Positions 1 through 8,778 are shown, counted from the first letter of the stretch. The stretch: DNA of 64,000 bases from Roseiconus nitratireducens (GCF_008629675.1 NZ_VWOX01000007.1:62001-126000), one strand, 5' to 3'. The notes: generated by a model not told the origin, from the letters alone. Numbers and translations are program-made.

Positions 1-2
1 TG

Positions 3-104
3 CCATCCGAGCTCGAGTGCATCGAAATCGATACAACGGTCGACCAGCAGACGCAGCTTCAAAGGATCAAAGACGTCCTGGGCCGGGTTTCGATCGGCCG
101 CTGA
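3..104 (+). CDS. C-terminal end of an unidentified protein (cut by window edge)
   Basis: The reading frame is open from the first bases to a TGA at 102-104 and encodes about 33 residues ending in KDVLGRVSIGR. Codon choice (GAG, CTC, GTC, GAC, CAG, CTG, GGC) resembles the real genes in the window, which is why I take it as the tail of a coding region. The fragment is too short to identify a family. Nothing recognisable follows until the sigma-54 promoter at 510. Confidence 0.5.
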   Translation, partial: PSELECIEIDTTVDQQTQLQRIKDVLGRVSIGR

Positions 105-509
105 CCGATGCGTGCGGTTGGGGGCGGCCGAGATGCCTCACTGCATCGTGCCACGTTCATTCAATGGGCGTGCCGCCGAGCACGATTGCGAGCATCCTGT
201 GCGTCATCGGTCACCAATGCCTCCTTTTGGGGCATTCAAGCAATGGCGATGATTCGGTTCAGAAGTTTGAAATCATTCCCTCGCCGTCGGAAACCACACG
301 ACTGTTGGCGGTGCGGATGTCCGCCGGCTGTCGCCAGGCGGGCCGCCGCACCGGATAATTTTCTGGCCGCTGCGGCATGCGTGCGATAGCATGGAGATTG
401 CGGCGAGATCAACCGGCCGCAACGGGGTGGCCGGTCAGCGGACGACTTGCCAGGCGGTCTGTTGCGAGGTTGGCGGTCCAACACGCGTTCGTGTCGAACA
501 TGCGTTGGC

Positions 510-525
510 TGGTACATCATTTGCA
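510..525 (+). promoter_or_regulatory. Sigma-54 promoter for the small membrane protein at 579
   Basis: Sequence TGGTACATCATTTGCA, with GG and GC separated by exactly 10 bases. It differs from TGGCACRNNNNTTGCW only at C-to-T in the -24 box. It lies 54 bases before the ATG at 579. The stretch 105-509 holds no gene I can support. Confidence 0.7.
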
Positions 526-578
526 ACCCCGCCGTGCGTTCTTTTGCTCTCGCTGGGCCCGTTAAAAGGAGTGTTGCG

Positions 579-776
579 ATGTCTCGACTGGTAGGCTTCG
601 GATTTGCACTTTTGGACTTCTCCGCGACGGCCGTCTCGCTGCTCAATTGCTCGATGACTTTGGCCGTCGTCACGTTCTCGCTGGTTTCTTCCCTCGCATT
701 GGCGACCATGTCGGGAGCCGTCCGCTCCCTGTTGTGGCCGACTTACTTCTGGGATCAGCCCGAAGGCGACCGGTAG
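579..776 (+). CDS. Small hydrophobic membrane protein, unknown function
   Basis: 65 residues starting MSRLVGFGFALL. One or two hydrophobic segments (about residues 5-25 and 27-50) are followed by a short polar tail ending DQPEGDR. The start is supported by a strong AAAAGGAG ribosome binding site ending 7 bases before the ATG, and by a near-consensus sigma-54 promoter 54 bases upstream. An overlapping minus-strand frame exists but has no such signals. No family was recognised. Given the promoter, it probably belongs to the same sigma-54 stress set as the other tiny membrane proteins of this window (16918, 22476, 40354). The function is unknown and the gene call itself is moderately secure. Confidence 0.55.
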   Translation: MSRLVGFGFALLDFSATAVSLLNCSMTLAVVTFSLVSSLALATMSGAVRSLLWPTYFWDQPEGDR

Positions 777-824
777 AACCAGCCATTGGTTTAGCGATCA
801 GTTCAGCGATCGCGTGCACTGAAA

Positions 825-885
825 CTGGGCTCACTGGATGCTGCTGGGGCTCACTGGATGCTGCTGGGGCTCACTGGATGCTGGC
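825..885. repeat. Short tandem repeat, 20-base unit, about 3 copies
   Basis: The unit CTGCTGGGGCTCACTGGATG occurs perfectly at 841-860 and 861-880. It is preceded by a partial copy at 825-840 and followed by CTG. The repeat lies between the end of the small gene at 776 and the 3' end of the CHAD gene, so it is intergenic. Confidence 0.9.
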
Positions 886-936
886 GGATGGTTCATTCCG
901 GCCGGAGCCCGCAACGATTCGGGGTTCCGCAACGTT

Positions 937-1830
937 TCATTTCCGGCTGATCTTCCAGTAGGTCGCCAGCCGGTCGGCGAGCTGTTCGGGGGTTTCGGCG
1001 AGTAATCGCCCGGCAAGCGGAATCGCTTGACGCTGCAAACGCTTGCGGCGTTGATCGATCAGCCCGTTCAACGCTTGGATATCTTCGGCGGACCCGAAGG
1101 TCTCCGGATCGCTGGACACCATGCCGCGAAAGATAGCCAAGTCGTGGTCGTCCCCCAGCAGATCCGCCAAGTCGCTCAGCTGCGAAGCGTGACGCGACAG
1201 CATCGCGGGCCAAACGGGCTTGAGAAGTCGGATGTGATACCAGTGGTACTTGCATCGTTTTCGAAGCTGATGCAACTGCTCGACCGTCGGATCATCGCGG
1301 ACGTCATCCAACCGGTCGCGGGCTCGTCCGTACGTTTTTTTCAATCCGCCACGGATCGCCTGGAATCCGTGGTCGTCCAGCTTCCAGCTCGCGGCGCGCT
1401 GGCGTGTTTCAACAAAGATGGCGCGGAATGCCTTGAGCCGTTGTTCCGTTTCCTGTTCATCCAGCTCACGCAGTTGCGATGTCAGCGTCCTGCGAATCGA
1501 CGCGAACGCCGGCCGGTGGACTTGAGAAGCGTAATGATCCAGCAGCCCATCGTAGGTGCCCAAGACCGAAGCAGCGTCCCGGATCGCCGACAGAGACCTT
1601 GCGGCGTCACGGAACGTCACGTTTTCCTGGTCGTAGATTTTCCCAAGGCTGGGGCGAAACAATCGAAGCAGTCCACGTAGCTTTTTGCAACGTTTCCGAA
1701 CCTGGTGCACGGTATCGTGAACGTTCAATTCATCATCGTCGACTTCCGCGATTCCTTTGTCGATTTGTTCGCAGGCAATCCGTCGCAGGGCGTCCTGGGA
1801 GGATTCACCACGCTTGATTCGAAATGCCAT
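937..1830 (-). CDS. CHAD domain protein
   Basis: 297 residues. CHAD is an all-helical domain of conserved histidines and basic residues that binds inorganic polyphosphate. The diagnostic motif appears twice: VHQVRKRCKKLRGLLRLFRP near residues 41-60 and LHQLRKRCKYHWYHIRLLKP near 185-204, matching the two four-helix bundles of the family. It is a stand-alone CHAD without the CYTH (triphosphatase) partner domain. It likely acts in the cytoplasm on polyphosphate granules, which fits a stress setting. The start MAFRIKRGES is taken as the first ATG of the frame. I found no sigma-54 motif directly upstream. Family assignment is secure, cellular role inferred. Confidence 0.93.
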   Translation of the reverse strand: MAFRIKRGESSQDALRRIACEQIDKGIAEVDDDELNVHDTVHQVRKRCKKLRGLLRLFRPSLGKIYDQENVTFRDAARSLSAIRDAASVLGTYDGLLDHYASQVHRPAFASIRRTLTSQLRELDEQETEQRLKAFRAIFVETRQRAASWKLDDHGFQAIRGGLKKTYGRARDRLDDVRDDPTVEQLHQLRKRCKYHWYHIRLLKPVWPAMLSRHASQLSDLADLLGDDHDLAIFRGMVSSDPETFGSAEDIQALNGLIDQRRKRLQRQAIPLAGRLLAETPEQLADRLATYWKISRK

Positions 1831-1980
1831 GAGAGGACTCCACCGGCTTCAATGGGTCAGGCAGTTGGCTGCGATTTCGCAGGAGGAAACGCTGTCACGC
1901 CGTCCACGCGTCCCAGCTGGAACGGGATCGGCGAAACCGGGCCGGCGGAACCGGGCCGTGTCCGCCTGCGGAACGGCTAC

Positions 1981-2592
1981 CTATCCGACCAGCTTCTTTG
2001 TTAATTGGGCCACGTGCCGACCTTGGAATCGGGCAATATCTAGTTCGTTTTCGCTGACGGCCCGGGAGCCATCTGCATCGGCCAGCGTGGTGGCGCCATA
2101 GGGAGTACCGCCGGTGATTTGGTCCATTTTCGTCAACCCTTCACAAGTGTAAGGGACACCGACGATCACCATCCCATGGTGCAGCAAGGTTGTGTGAAAA
2201 CTCGTGATCGTCGTTTCCTGCCCGCCGTGCTGGGTGCCCGTCGACGCAAAGACACTGCCAATCTTTCCCACCAACCCTCCAGACTTCCAGATTCCACCGG
2301 TGGCATCCAAGAAGGCTCGCATCTGAGCGGCCATGTTGCCAAAACGCGTTGGCGTTCCAAACAGGATGGCGTCAGCCTCGGCCAGCTGCTTCGTTTCGAT
2401 AATCGGAACGTCGGCGAAGCTTTTCTTCGATTCGGTCGCTCCCATCTTTGCGATGATGTCGTCCGGGAGGGTTTCTGGCACTTGGAACACGTTTACCTGG
2501 GCACCCTCAACCCCACGGGCTCCCTCGGCGACGGCTTCGGCGAGTTGATGGACATGACCATACAAACTGTAAAAAACGACATGGATTTTCAT
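1981..2592 (-). CDS. wrbA: NAD(P)H:quinone oxidoreductase, WrbA family flavodoxin
   Basis: 203 residues. WrbA enzymes are FMN-binding tetramers that reduce quinones by two electrons and so avoid semiquinone radicals. The N-terminal FMN-phosphate loop reads KIHVVFYSLYGHVHQLAEAV. The central FTPTRFGN-like segment reads FGTPTRFGNMAAQMRAFLD, and GSVFASTGTQHGGQETT and GTPYGATTLA follow, all hallmarks of type IV quinone reductases. The reading frame is open 141 bases further upstream, but homology begins at MKIHVVFY, so I start it at 2592. Located beside CHAD and DoxX, it fits redox stress defence. Confidence 0.95.
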   Translation of the reverse strand: MKIHVVFYSLYGHVHQLAEAVAEGARGVEGAQVNVFQVPETLPDDIIAKMGATESKKSFADVPIIETKQLAEADAILFGTPTRFGNMAAQMRAFLDATGGIWKSGGLVGKIGSVFASTGTQHGGQETTITSFHTTLLHHGMVIVGVPYTCEGLTKMDQITGGTPYGATTLADADGSRAVSENELDIARFQGRHVAQLTKKLVG

Positions 2593-2750
2593 CGTCGGAA
2601 TACTCGTGAGGTGGAGTGAGATTGAGAAAGTCAAGCGTGCCGGGTCGTGTCTAAAACCCTCATCCGTCCGCGCGAGCGTCTGGTCGACGCGTCGGCGGAT
2701 CGGGATCCGAAGCGAATGCCCTCGGATCATCATTTCGTATCTTTACCAGT

Positions 2751-2894
2751 CGACTAGTTCGGCAGCGCGACTTTGGGTGAGCCGCTTGTCGCTAGCCGCG
2801 GGTAATCTCGCCTCAACCGGCGGCCAGCGCCTTGCCGCTCATTGCACTGCAAATCACGGTGTTTTTGGATTGAAAGCGGCGCTGTCCAGCTAGC
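2751..2894. repeat. MITE-like palindromic element, copy A
   Basis: Roughly 140 bases, the reverse complement of the element at 13121-13258 with high similarity throughout (shared core GCGGCAAGGCGCTNGCCGCC and ACCCGCGGCTAGCG when read on the minus strand). It can fold on itself through GCTAGCCGC/GCGGCTAGC-type arms. It lies between wrbA and doxX. The rest of 2593-3191 shows no gene. Confidence 0.75.
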
Positions 2895-3191
2895 CGTTCA
2901 GATCATGTCTGGCCGCAAGGACCCGCACAATCTGGAACCATCGGGACGTATCATTGGTTTCAGGCAAGATACCACGGGAGTTGCCAGTTTTGTGCTCCGC
3001 CGCGGAATCTCGATTCGAGAGGATCGAGGGCCGCTTCGCCCCGTCCGGTGGCGGACAGAAGCGGGCTTCACGCATCCCTATGCTGTCGACAAAATCTCAG
3101 CCCGCTGCGTCGGCGTCAGCCCCGCCAAGTCGGCGTCGGACCTGCAGTCTGTGTGAGCTGAAAAGTATCCACCACGAAGAAACCTGGACCG

Positions 3192-3635
3192 ATGACCGAT
3201 ACCGCCCCCGATGGATTCACCGTCTCCAAACCTGGCATCGGCGATGATGCGGGAAAGCTGATCTTAAGAGTGACCCTTGCCGGCCTGATGTTGTTTCACG
3301 GATATTCCAAGGTGACCGGCGGAATCGGCGGCATCGAATCCATGTTAGATCAGGCCGGCTTGCCATCGGTGTTCGCTTGGGGCGTGTACGTTGGTGAAGT
3401 CATTGCCCCACTGTTCATGATCGCAGGCGTCCTGACGCGGATCTCTGCGTTGATTTTTGCCTTCAATATGGTCGTCGCAATCCTGTTGGGGCACGCCGGG
3501 GAGATGTTCACGCTGGGCGAGCATGGCGAGTGGGCGATCGAACTGCAGATGCTTTATCTGATGGGGGCTGTGGCCGTCGCTCTCCTGGGTCCGGGACGAT
3601 ACGCACTCCGGGCCGGACGCGGAATACTGGCGTGA
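3192..3635 (+). CDS. DoxX family membrane protein
   Basis: 147 residues with four predicted membrane segments (about 21-40, 63-84, 88-107, 121-139). The family signature LRVTLAGLMLFHGYSKVTGG is present, followed by GEVIAPLFMIAGVLTRISAL. DoxX/DoxD-like proteins are integral membrane redox-associated proteins of uncertain reaction; in mycobacteria a DoxX works with superoxide dismutase and a thiol oxidoreductase. The start MTDTAPDG is the first ATG after the leader; a weak sigma-54-like match (GG at 3132, GC at 3144) lies 47 bases upstream but its boxes fit poorly. It stands alone, between a repeat and the convergent DUF4174 gene. Confidence 0.92.
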   Translation: MTDTAPDGFTVSKPGIGDDAGKLILRVTLAGLMLFHGYSKVTGGIGGIESMLDQAGLPSVFAWGVYVGEVIAPLFMIAGVLTRISALIFAFNMVVAILLGHAGEMFTLGEHGEWAIELQMLYLMGAVAVALLGPGRYALRAGRGILA

Positions 3636-3702
3636 ACCGTGACAGCTGCGAATGGAAGTCGGGGCGGCCGCTCTGAGAAATCGCGGCGGCATCGCCGGGG
3701 AG

Positions 3703-4578
3703 TCACTGTTGAGATTGTTGTTGAGCCGCCGCGTCCGGAAGCGAGAATTGCTTCTGACGCATCATTTCGCGCTGGCGCATCGGCATGGCGTCAATGAATT
3801 CGAACAGACGATCGGGACACACCGGCTCGTCGGAGCGCAATTTGACGGTGCCGTCTTTGCCGACCAGGATCACTTGAAATGGACCGGTGGGCACGTCATA
3901 GAGTGATCGCAGAGACTTTGCGGTGGTCTCAGAGAGTTTGGTCTCGCCCAACCATGCTGCGTCGCCACCAATCACGCGGATGACGGTCATGTCGCGTTCC
4001 CGCACGCTGTCGGCCTGGTTTGCGAGGCTGCCTGTTTGGGCTCCTAGGGGACGAGAATCCTCTCGGGGAGCGAAGATGAGTAACGGTCGGCGCTTCCACT
4101 TCAAATCCTTGATCTGAAAGTCGGTTGCATCCAGGGGAGGCTTGTTCATCGGTCCGGACTCCTGCTCAGGTGAGTGGCACGATCCCACAGTCGGTCGCGC
4201 CCGATTGACCCGAATCACCAGCGACGCGTTTGATCTGGACGAATCGTCGGCAAACAACTGCCCTTGAACGACGGCCTCCATTCCGTTGATCGAAGCCAGT
4301 CGACGCGCGAGCGGACGATCGCCGCGAGAATCTAGACGAAATGTCAACCCGTTGGCCGAGATGGTTGCTTCGGATGGGCCACCGAACCACTTCGCCGGCC
4401 TGACCGTGATCCGGCCTCGGATTTCGACGGTGGCAGATTCCTGACGCAACAGTGCTCGAAGGGGCCGCGGACTGCGATCCTCTTTTTCCGACCTGTACCT
4501 TTCTCCACTCCGGGTGAAAACGGACAGAGACGACATGGCGAACGTCGCGACGGAGGTCGCGGACATGAGGTAGCTCAT
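3703..4578 (-). CDS. DUF4174 domain protein with N-terminal extension
   Basis: 291 residues. The C-terminal half (about 155-275) matches DUF4174, a thioredoxin-fold-like domain: RRPLLIFAPREDSRPLGAQ, then ERDMTVIRVIG, then FQVILVGKDGTVKLRSDEPV. The active-site cysteines of thioredoxins are absent, as is usual for this family. The first 25 residues are hydrophobic and may be a signal anchor; residues 45-140 form an unrecognised beta-rich segment. The start is supported by AGGAG 8 bases before the ATG. A sigma-54 promoter (CGGCACGACAAATGCA) sits 72 bases upstream. Role unknown; context suggests envelope or redox stress. Confidence 0.85.
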   Translation of the reverse strand: MSYLMSATSVATFAMSSLSVFTRSGERYRSEKEDRSPRPLRALLRQESATVEIRGRITVRPAKWFGGPSEATISANGLTFRLDSRGDRPLARRLASINGMEAVVQGQLFADDSSRSNASLVIRVNRARPTVGSCHSPEQESGPMNKPPLDATDFQIKDLKWKRRPLLIFAPREDSRPLGAQTGSLANQADSVRERDMTVIRVIGGDAAWLGETKLSETTAKSLRSLYDVPTGPFQVILVGKDGTVKLRSDEPVCPDRLFEFIDAMPMRQREMMRQKQFSLPDAAAQQQSQQ

Positions 4579-4649
4579 CGGATGGCTCCTGAGATTCTTT
4601 CGGACGGGAAGCCTTGATTCAGAAGGATCGGGGTCAACGTTTTTGGTGG

Positions 4650-4665
4650 TGCATTTGTCGTGCCG
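4650..4665 (-). promoter_or_regulatory. Sigma-54 promoter for the DUF4174 gene
   Basis: Minus-strand CGGCACGACAAATGCA. The -24 box is GGCACG and the -12 box is ATGCA, with correct 10-base spacing. It is 73 bases from the start at 4578. Confidence 0.65.
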
Positions 4666-4716
4666 CAGGCAATAGCATGCTTCAATTAAGGCACGTCAAC
4701 ATGGCAGCGACGCGCA

Positions 4717-4751
4717 TAAAAATCGCGTGGTCAGCTGACTGACCACGCGAT
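4717..4751 (-). terminator. Rho-independent terminator of the PDZ gene
   Basis: A perfect 12-base stem, ATCGCGTGGTCA/TGACCACGCGAT, with a 6-base loop. Read on the minus strand it is followed by TTTTTA. It lies 27 bases past the stop of the PDZ gene. Confidence 0.85.
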
Positions 4752-4777
4752 GAGTGACATTGGATCACCGGATGTGG

Positions 4778-5806
4778 CTACTGTTGATCAGAGACGGCTT
4801 CGGCAGCGTCATTTGCGGCGTCAGCAGCCGAGTCTGCTGCGTCGCTCGCTGCTTCACGGGCCTCCGATGCAGCTGACGAAGCATTGCGGTTCACCTCGTC
4901 TGACGCCTCTTCTACAGTGTCCTCGGCAGCTTCCGATGCGTTTTCTGCGGCATCGTTCGCATTTGCCGCGGCTCGCTCGCTCGCACGGGCTTCATTCTGC
5001 TGTGCGGATGTCTCGCTGGCGTTCCCATCTGCGGACCGGTCGGCCGATTCGGGACCATTGGCGGACTCACTTTCCGATCCACTTCGATTGCCTTGCAGCT
5101 CCCGCAGATCTTGCTGCATCTGGTTTACCTGCTGTTGCAGTTGTTCGACCTGCTGACGCAAGCCGCTTTCGGCGGACGCATCATCGTTCATCGCCGGTCT
5201 GGAAACGCTCACGCGATCCGAACCGCCACCGAGCGTGGCCTGGATCTCTTGCGACTGCCCATCACGCATGATGGTCAATGGCAGTTCAGTTCCCGGCTGT
5301 TCTGCCAGTACCGAACGAGTGAATTGCGACGCCGACGAAACACGTTGGCCACGCATTGCCGTGATCACGTCACCAGCTTGCAAGCCGGCACGTTCGGCGG
5401 CACTACCGCGGCGGATACCGCGAATGCGAATCCCATCTTGTGCGTCTTGCAGAGCAACTCCCAGACGCAACCGTTGTCCTTGGCCCGCATTCTGCCCAGT
5501 TTGGCGCGGACCATAAATCTGATCTTCGTAGATCGAATTGCCTTGGCCGTCCTGATAATAGAACCGTCCGTCGCTGTTGCGATACCAAGCCTGGTCTGCT
5601 GCCGGCGGCGTGATGGTCTCGTTGAAAATCGTCCCATCAGCGTTTTGGCTTTCATTACCCAGGTAGTCTGATCCGTTTCCGGGGCTGAGCCGATCGCGAA
5701 CGGAATCCTGAGCGGCGGCGGTTGAAACGGTCATCGCCAACAGCACTGCTGCTGACGTGCCAGAGATGCCGCAACAGATTCTGCGAAGTGGGGTCGTGGT
5801 CTTCAT
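4778..5806 (-). CDS. Secreted PDZ domain protein with Ala/Glu/Asp-rich tail
   Basis: 342 residues. A signal peptide (MKTTTPLRRICCG through VSTAAAQ) ends near residue 35. A PDZ domain follows at about 115-195 (RLGVALQDAQDGIRIRGI, GSAAERAGLQAGDVITAMRG), a peptide-binding module of periplasmic quality-control proteins; no protease domain is present. Residues 215-245 form a Gln/Leu coiled coil (QQVEQLQQQVNQMQQDLREL). The last 90 residues consist of A-[AS]-[DE]-A repeats that resemble LEA-type amphipathic helices. The frame is open to 6073, but the signal peptide fixes the start at 5806. It has a sigma-54 promoter 99 bases upstream and its own terminator. Probably a periplasmic stress scaffold; this role is inference. 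Confidence 0.85.
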   Translation of the reverse strand: MKTTTPLRRICCGISGTSAAVLLAMTVSTAAAQDSVRDRLSPGNGSDYLGNESQNADGTIFNETITPPAADQAWYRNSDGRFYYQDGQGNSIYEDQIYGPRQTGQNAGQGQRLRLGVALQDAQDGIRIRGIRRGSAAERAGLQAGDVITAMRGQRVSSASQFTRSVLAEQPGTELPLTIMRDGQSQEIQATLGGGSDRVSVSRPAMNDDASAESGLRQQVEQLQQQVNQMQQDLRELQGNRSGSESESANGPESADRSADGNASETSAQQNEARASERAAANANDAAENASEAAEDTVEEASDEVNRNASSAASEAREAASDAADSAADAANDAAEAVSDQQ

Positions 5807-5903
5807 TTGCTTACCTGTGTCTCTTCGGGGGGAGGAGTTTTTAGCAGCCAAATCCACCGAATACCCGGTTCTGATTCGGCCGCAGAGTTGGATCCGTGGT
5901 GGT

Positions 5904-5919
5904 TGCATCTCGCGCGCCA
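5904..5919 (-). promoter_or_regulatory. Sigma-54 promoter for the PDZ gene
   Basis: Minus-strand TGGCGCGCGAGATGCA, TGGC and TGCA boxes with GG-N10-GC spacing, 99 bases before the start at 5806. The rest of 5807-6472 contains no supported gene. Confidence 0.65.
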
Positions 5920-6197
5920 AATTGATGCCTCTCGGCCGATGCCACGCCATCATCACGTTCAAGTGCGCTGATACGAATTTGCGACGCGTGCGAATACCGC
6001 ATGCTGAATCAGCGCAGAGGGGCAGCAAGGGTGAGGTGAGGGCGATCCGCGATGAACTTGCATGCTGATCCATGGACCCGTGTGCCGGCCGACGCTGCTG
6101 GGCGATCGGCGGTCCGGTGGGTCAATCGCCGATCGTTGCTCGCTCGCGCGTGCGCGGTGAGAAAGCGGAGCGAGCGGCCCGATCGACGCTTGGGTTG

Positions 6198-6213
6198 CGG
6201 TACACCATTTGCG
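6198..6213 (+). promoter_or_regulatory. Sigma-54 promoter for the first YihY gene
   Basis: CGGTACACCATTTGCG, GG-N10-GC spacing with a full TTGC -12 box. It is 261 bases before the ATG at 6473, leaving a leader of about 250 bases that contains the tandem repeat at 6294-6350. Confidence 0.6.
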
Positions 6214-6293
6214 TCGCCCCGAGAATTACCCGCCCGAGAATTATCATCGGAATAAATGAACCGATGCCCTTGTGTGCTGGGATGGCTGTTCCG

Positions 6294-6350
6294 CTTGCAT
6301 CGCACATTGCACCTTTTGCATCGAACATTGCACCCTTTGCATCGCAAATT
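6294..6350. repeat. Short tandem repeat, 20-21-base unit, about 2.8 copies
   Basis: The unit TTTGCATCGNACATTGCACC repeats three times in a row, the last copy truncated. It lies inside the predicted long leader of the YihY gene at 6473. Confidence 0.9.
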
Positions 6351-6472
6351 GTCGGTTCGCAGGGATCATGTTCGCCGGCCAGCGTATCCTCGACCAGCGT
6401 GCCTTCGAGATGGGGCGGAGTGAGATCCGTCGAACTTTTCAGAACTCGTTCATCACCTCACCCTTCGAAATC

Positions 6473-7396
6473 ATGAAGTTTCTCAAGCGACTGTTTTCCG
6501 AGTTTTCCAGCGACGAGTGCACAACGCTCGCGGCGGCTTTGGCCTACTACACGGCCTTTGCGTTGCCACCCCTGCTGTACCTGCTGTTGACGATACTGAC
6601 GTTTGGTTTGTCGGTGTTCTACGACTCCGACCAGGCTCAGCAGAGGGCTCAGTCAGTGCTCCAGAATCATGCGGCGGAAATGATCGGGAACTCATCGGCC
6701 AGTGAACAGATAGCAACCATTCTGGAGAACCACCAGCAGCAACAGGGGAGGTGGTGGAAAACGCTCATCAGCTTGGCCGGGATCGTTGCCGGTGCCACGG
6801 GGGTCGTCGCCGCACTGCAGGCGTCACTCAATCGAGTTTGGAATGTGAAACCGGACCCGGAGCAGAGCGGGATTCTCAATCTGATCACCAAGCGGTTACT
6901 GTCGTTTGCCATGATTCTCGCCTTGGGATTCTTGCTGCTCGTGTCTTTGGTGGTTTCTTCCGTGTTGGCGTCGGTCGGGTCACAGCTGGAGGGTCTGGTC
7001 GGATTCAGCGGGTCCACGGCTTCCGTCGTCAATTATCTGGTTCAGGCTCTGGTGGTCTTCGTCATTTTCGCCGCCATCTTCCGCTTCATGCCCGATGCGA
7101 AAGTCCGGTGGTCAGACGTCACCGTGGGCGCATTGATCACGACCGTGTTGTTTCTGGTTGGGCGATTCGCGATGCAAAAGTACTTCGCCTATTCGGAACC
7201 TGGTGCCCAGTTGGGTGCCGCCGCCGCGTCGTTTGCCGTGTTGCTGGTGTGGGTCTACTACACCGCGATCATCGTCTTGCTCGGGGCGGAGGCGACCCAG
7301 GTGTACGCAATCCAATACGGTGGTGGAGTGGAGCCGGAAGCGGACGCCGTGCGCGTGGTCGAAACGTTGCGAAAGCCCAAGGCATCTCAGGGGTAG
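6473..7396 (+). CDS. YihY/BrkB family inner membrane protein
   Basis: 307 residues with six membrane segments. Family hallmarks are the N-terminal LAAALAYYTAFALPPLLYLL, the central LNRVWNVKP, and the C-terminal ILLVWVYYTAIIVLLGAEATQVYA-type segment. This family was once annotated as RNase BN, wrongly; its transport or lipid role is unsettled. The frame is open to 6272, but homology and the paralogue at 41422 start at MKFLKRL. The two YihY proteins share the same layout, including the GGGVEPEADAVRVVETLRK-type tail. A sigma-54 promoter lies 261 bases upstream. Confidence 0.93.
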   Translation: MKFLKRLFSEFSSDECTTLAAALAYYTAFALPPLLYLLLTILTFGLSVFYDSDQAQQRAQSVLQNHAAEMIGNSSASEQIATILENHQQQQGRWWKTLISLAGIVAGATGVVAALQASLNRVWNVKPDPEQSGILNLITKRLLSFAMILALGFLLLVSLVVSSVLASVGSQLEGLVGFSGSTASVVNYLVQALVVFVIFAAIFRFMPDAKVRWSDVTVGALITTVLFLVGRFAMQKYFAYSEPGAQLGAAAASFAVLLVWVYYTAIIVLLGAEATQVYAIQYGGGVEPEADAVRVVETLRKPKASQG

Positions 7397-7513
7397 CATC
7401 CCGGAAGACTGGCATCTCTGTTTGATATCGGCGTTGTGCGTCATCACCACAAGTTGGCGGATGACCGCGCAAGTAGTGGGCAGGAAATGACTTGCGACGC
7501 CCTTCTGGCGGAC

Positions 7514-7529
7514 TGGTATGTCGATTGCA
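7514..7529 (+). promoter_or_regulatory. Sigma-54 promoter for the secreted protein at 7615
   Basis: TGGTATGTCGATTGCA, correct spacing and full TTGCA box, 87 bases before the ATG. Confidence 0.7.
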
Positions 7530-7614
7530 ACCCTTCAGTGGTGTGATGTGGCGACGCGTCTTGCATCCACCCATCGGAATGCGTCGCTCTTTCCCCAAGC
7601 AAAGGAGATGTTCA

Positions 7615-8700
7615 ATGAAGATGGCAATCAAGCAAACTGTGAAAAAGCGAATGGCATTGGCCGCGACGCTGGCCGCCGCTTTTGGGATGTCTGGCGCGAT
7701 CGCGAGCGCCGCCGATGAATTCGGCGAAAACACGCCCTACTACGAAGACGACGCCTGGTATGACATCAGCGAGTGGTTCGACGGAAACGACTACAACCCG
7801 ACCGATGAAGCCATCGGTCGCTGGGACAATGAGACCTTCGAATTCTCCGAGAACGCGACCAGCACCGACCGGGATAATGATGCCGGCAGCAGGGGCGACT
7901 ACGGGTACGCTCAGAACCAGAACAACACCAACGACGACTGGTTTTACGACTACTATGACGACGGGTATCACAACTGGGGGACTTCAGACGTCAACCAGCG
8001 CAATTACTACAGCATCTACAACGACACGGATGATGACGGGTTGTATGACAGCTACGCGTACTACAGTGACACCGACGGCGACGGCGTGTATGAAGAATTC
8101 GATTACTACACGTTGAACACGGACGCTGGTAACCAGCAGCAGGAAAAGTCGAAGGCGCAGAACCGCCAGAAGCAGATGAAGTCCAAGCCGACGGAAGTTG
8201 TCGGTACGGTGGAAAAGACCAAGACCGTCTCCGTGCGTGATCGCCAGCACTTGGTCGCAATGGTCAAGGGAAAGGATGGAGCGATGACCACGGTCGATTT
8301 GGGACCGAAGAAAGGTGTCAAGAAGCTTGCTCAGGGCGATCAGCTGACCGTCAATGGTCACACGGTCAAAGTCGGCGATAAGGATCTGTTTATCGCGACC
8401 GACGCAAAGATGGCGGACGGAAGTTTGGAAATCGATCGCAACGGACAGAAGTTCAAGGGGAAGGTCGAGAAACTGAAGACGGTCAGCATCCACGGCGATG
8501 AACATCAACTTGCCAAGGTCAACACAAAGAATGGCAAGACGATGATGGTGGACTTGGGTCCCGCGGATCAGTCCAAGCTGAAGGTCAAGGAAGGTCAGAA
8601 TCTGACTGTTCAAGGCGTTCCCGCGAAGGTCAAGGACCGAGTCGTCCTGATGGCCCGCCAAGTCACCAAGGGTGAGAACAAGACCCAGATCGAACGCTGA
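7615..8700 (+). CDS. Secreted protein with acidic calcium-type repeats and duplicated beta domain
   Basis: 361 residues. The start is fixed by AAAGGAG 7 bases before the ATG and by a signal peptide (MKMAIKQTVKKRMALAATLA, ending about residue 32). Residues 33-135 are very rich in Asp, Tyr and Asn. Residues 135-170 contain DTDDDGLYDSYAYYSDTDGD, resembling thrombospondin type 3/EF-like calcium loops. Residues 195-282 and 290-358 are two copies of a beta-rich module, seen in the paired EVVGTVEKTKTVSV / GKVEKLKTVSI, MTTVDLGPKK / MMVDLGPADQ and LTVNGHTVKV / LTVQGVPAKV segments. No named family recognised with certainty; the module may be a small OB-like fold. It has a sigma-54 promoter and a strong terminator, so it is a single-gene unit. 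Confidence 0.85.
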   Translation: MKMAIKQTVKKRMALAATLAAAFGMSGAIASAADEFGENTPYYEDDAWYDISEWFDGNDYNPTDEAIGRWDNETFEFSENATSTDRDNDAGSRGDYGYAQNQNNTNDDWFYDYYDDGYHNWGTSDVNQRNYYSIYNDTDDDGLYDSYAYYSDTDGDGVYEEFDYYTLNTDAGNQQQEKSKAQNRQKQMKSKPTEVVGTVEKTKTVSVRDRQHLVAMVKGKDGAMTTVDLGPKKGVKKLAQGDQLTVNGHTVKVGDKDLFIATDAKMADGSLEIDRNGQKFKGKVEKLKTVSIHGDEHQLAKVNTKNGKTMMVDLGPADQSKLKVKEGQNLTVQGVPAKVKDRVVLMARQVTKGENKTQIER

Positions 8701-8748
8701 TTCTTCATTTGCGGTAGTCGAAGGCTGCCGCGAAACAGGATTTTCATG

Positions 8749-8778
8749 AACGGCTCGGTTTGCCCGAGCCGTTTTTTT
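8749..8778 (+). terminator. Rho-independent terminator
   Basis: Stem AACGGCTCGG with loop TTTGC and CCGAGCCGTT, running into seven T. It lies 48 bases past the stop of the secreted protein gene. Confidence 0.92.

Noticed and set aside
236..709. Minus-strand 157-codon open frame opposite the small membrane gene
   Set aside because: No ribosome binding site, and the C-terminal half is Arg/Pro-rich noise. The plus-strand reading has both a strong ribosome binding site and a sigma-54 promoter.
3131..3146. Sigma-54-like site before DoxX
   Set aside because: GG-N10-GC spacing fits, but both boxes (CGGCGT, CTGC) deviate too much to list as a promoter.
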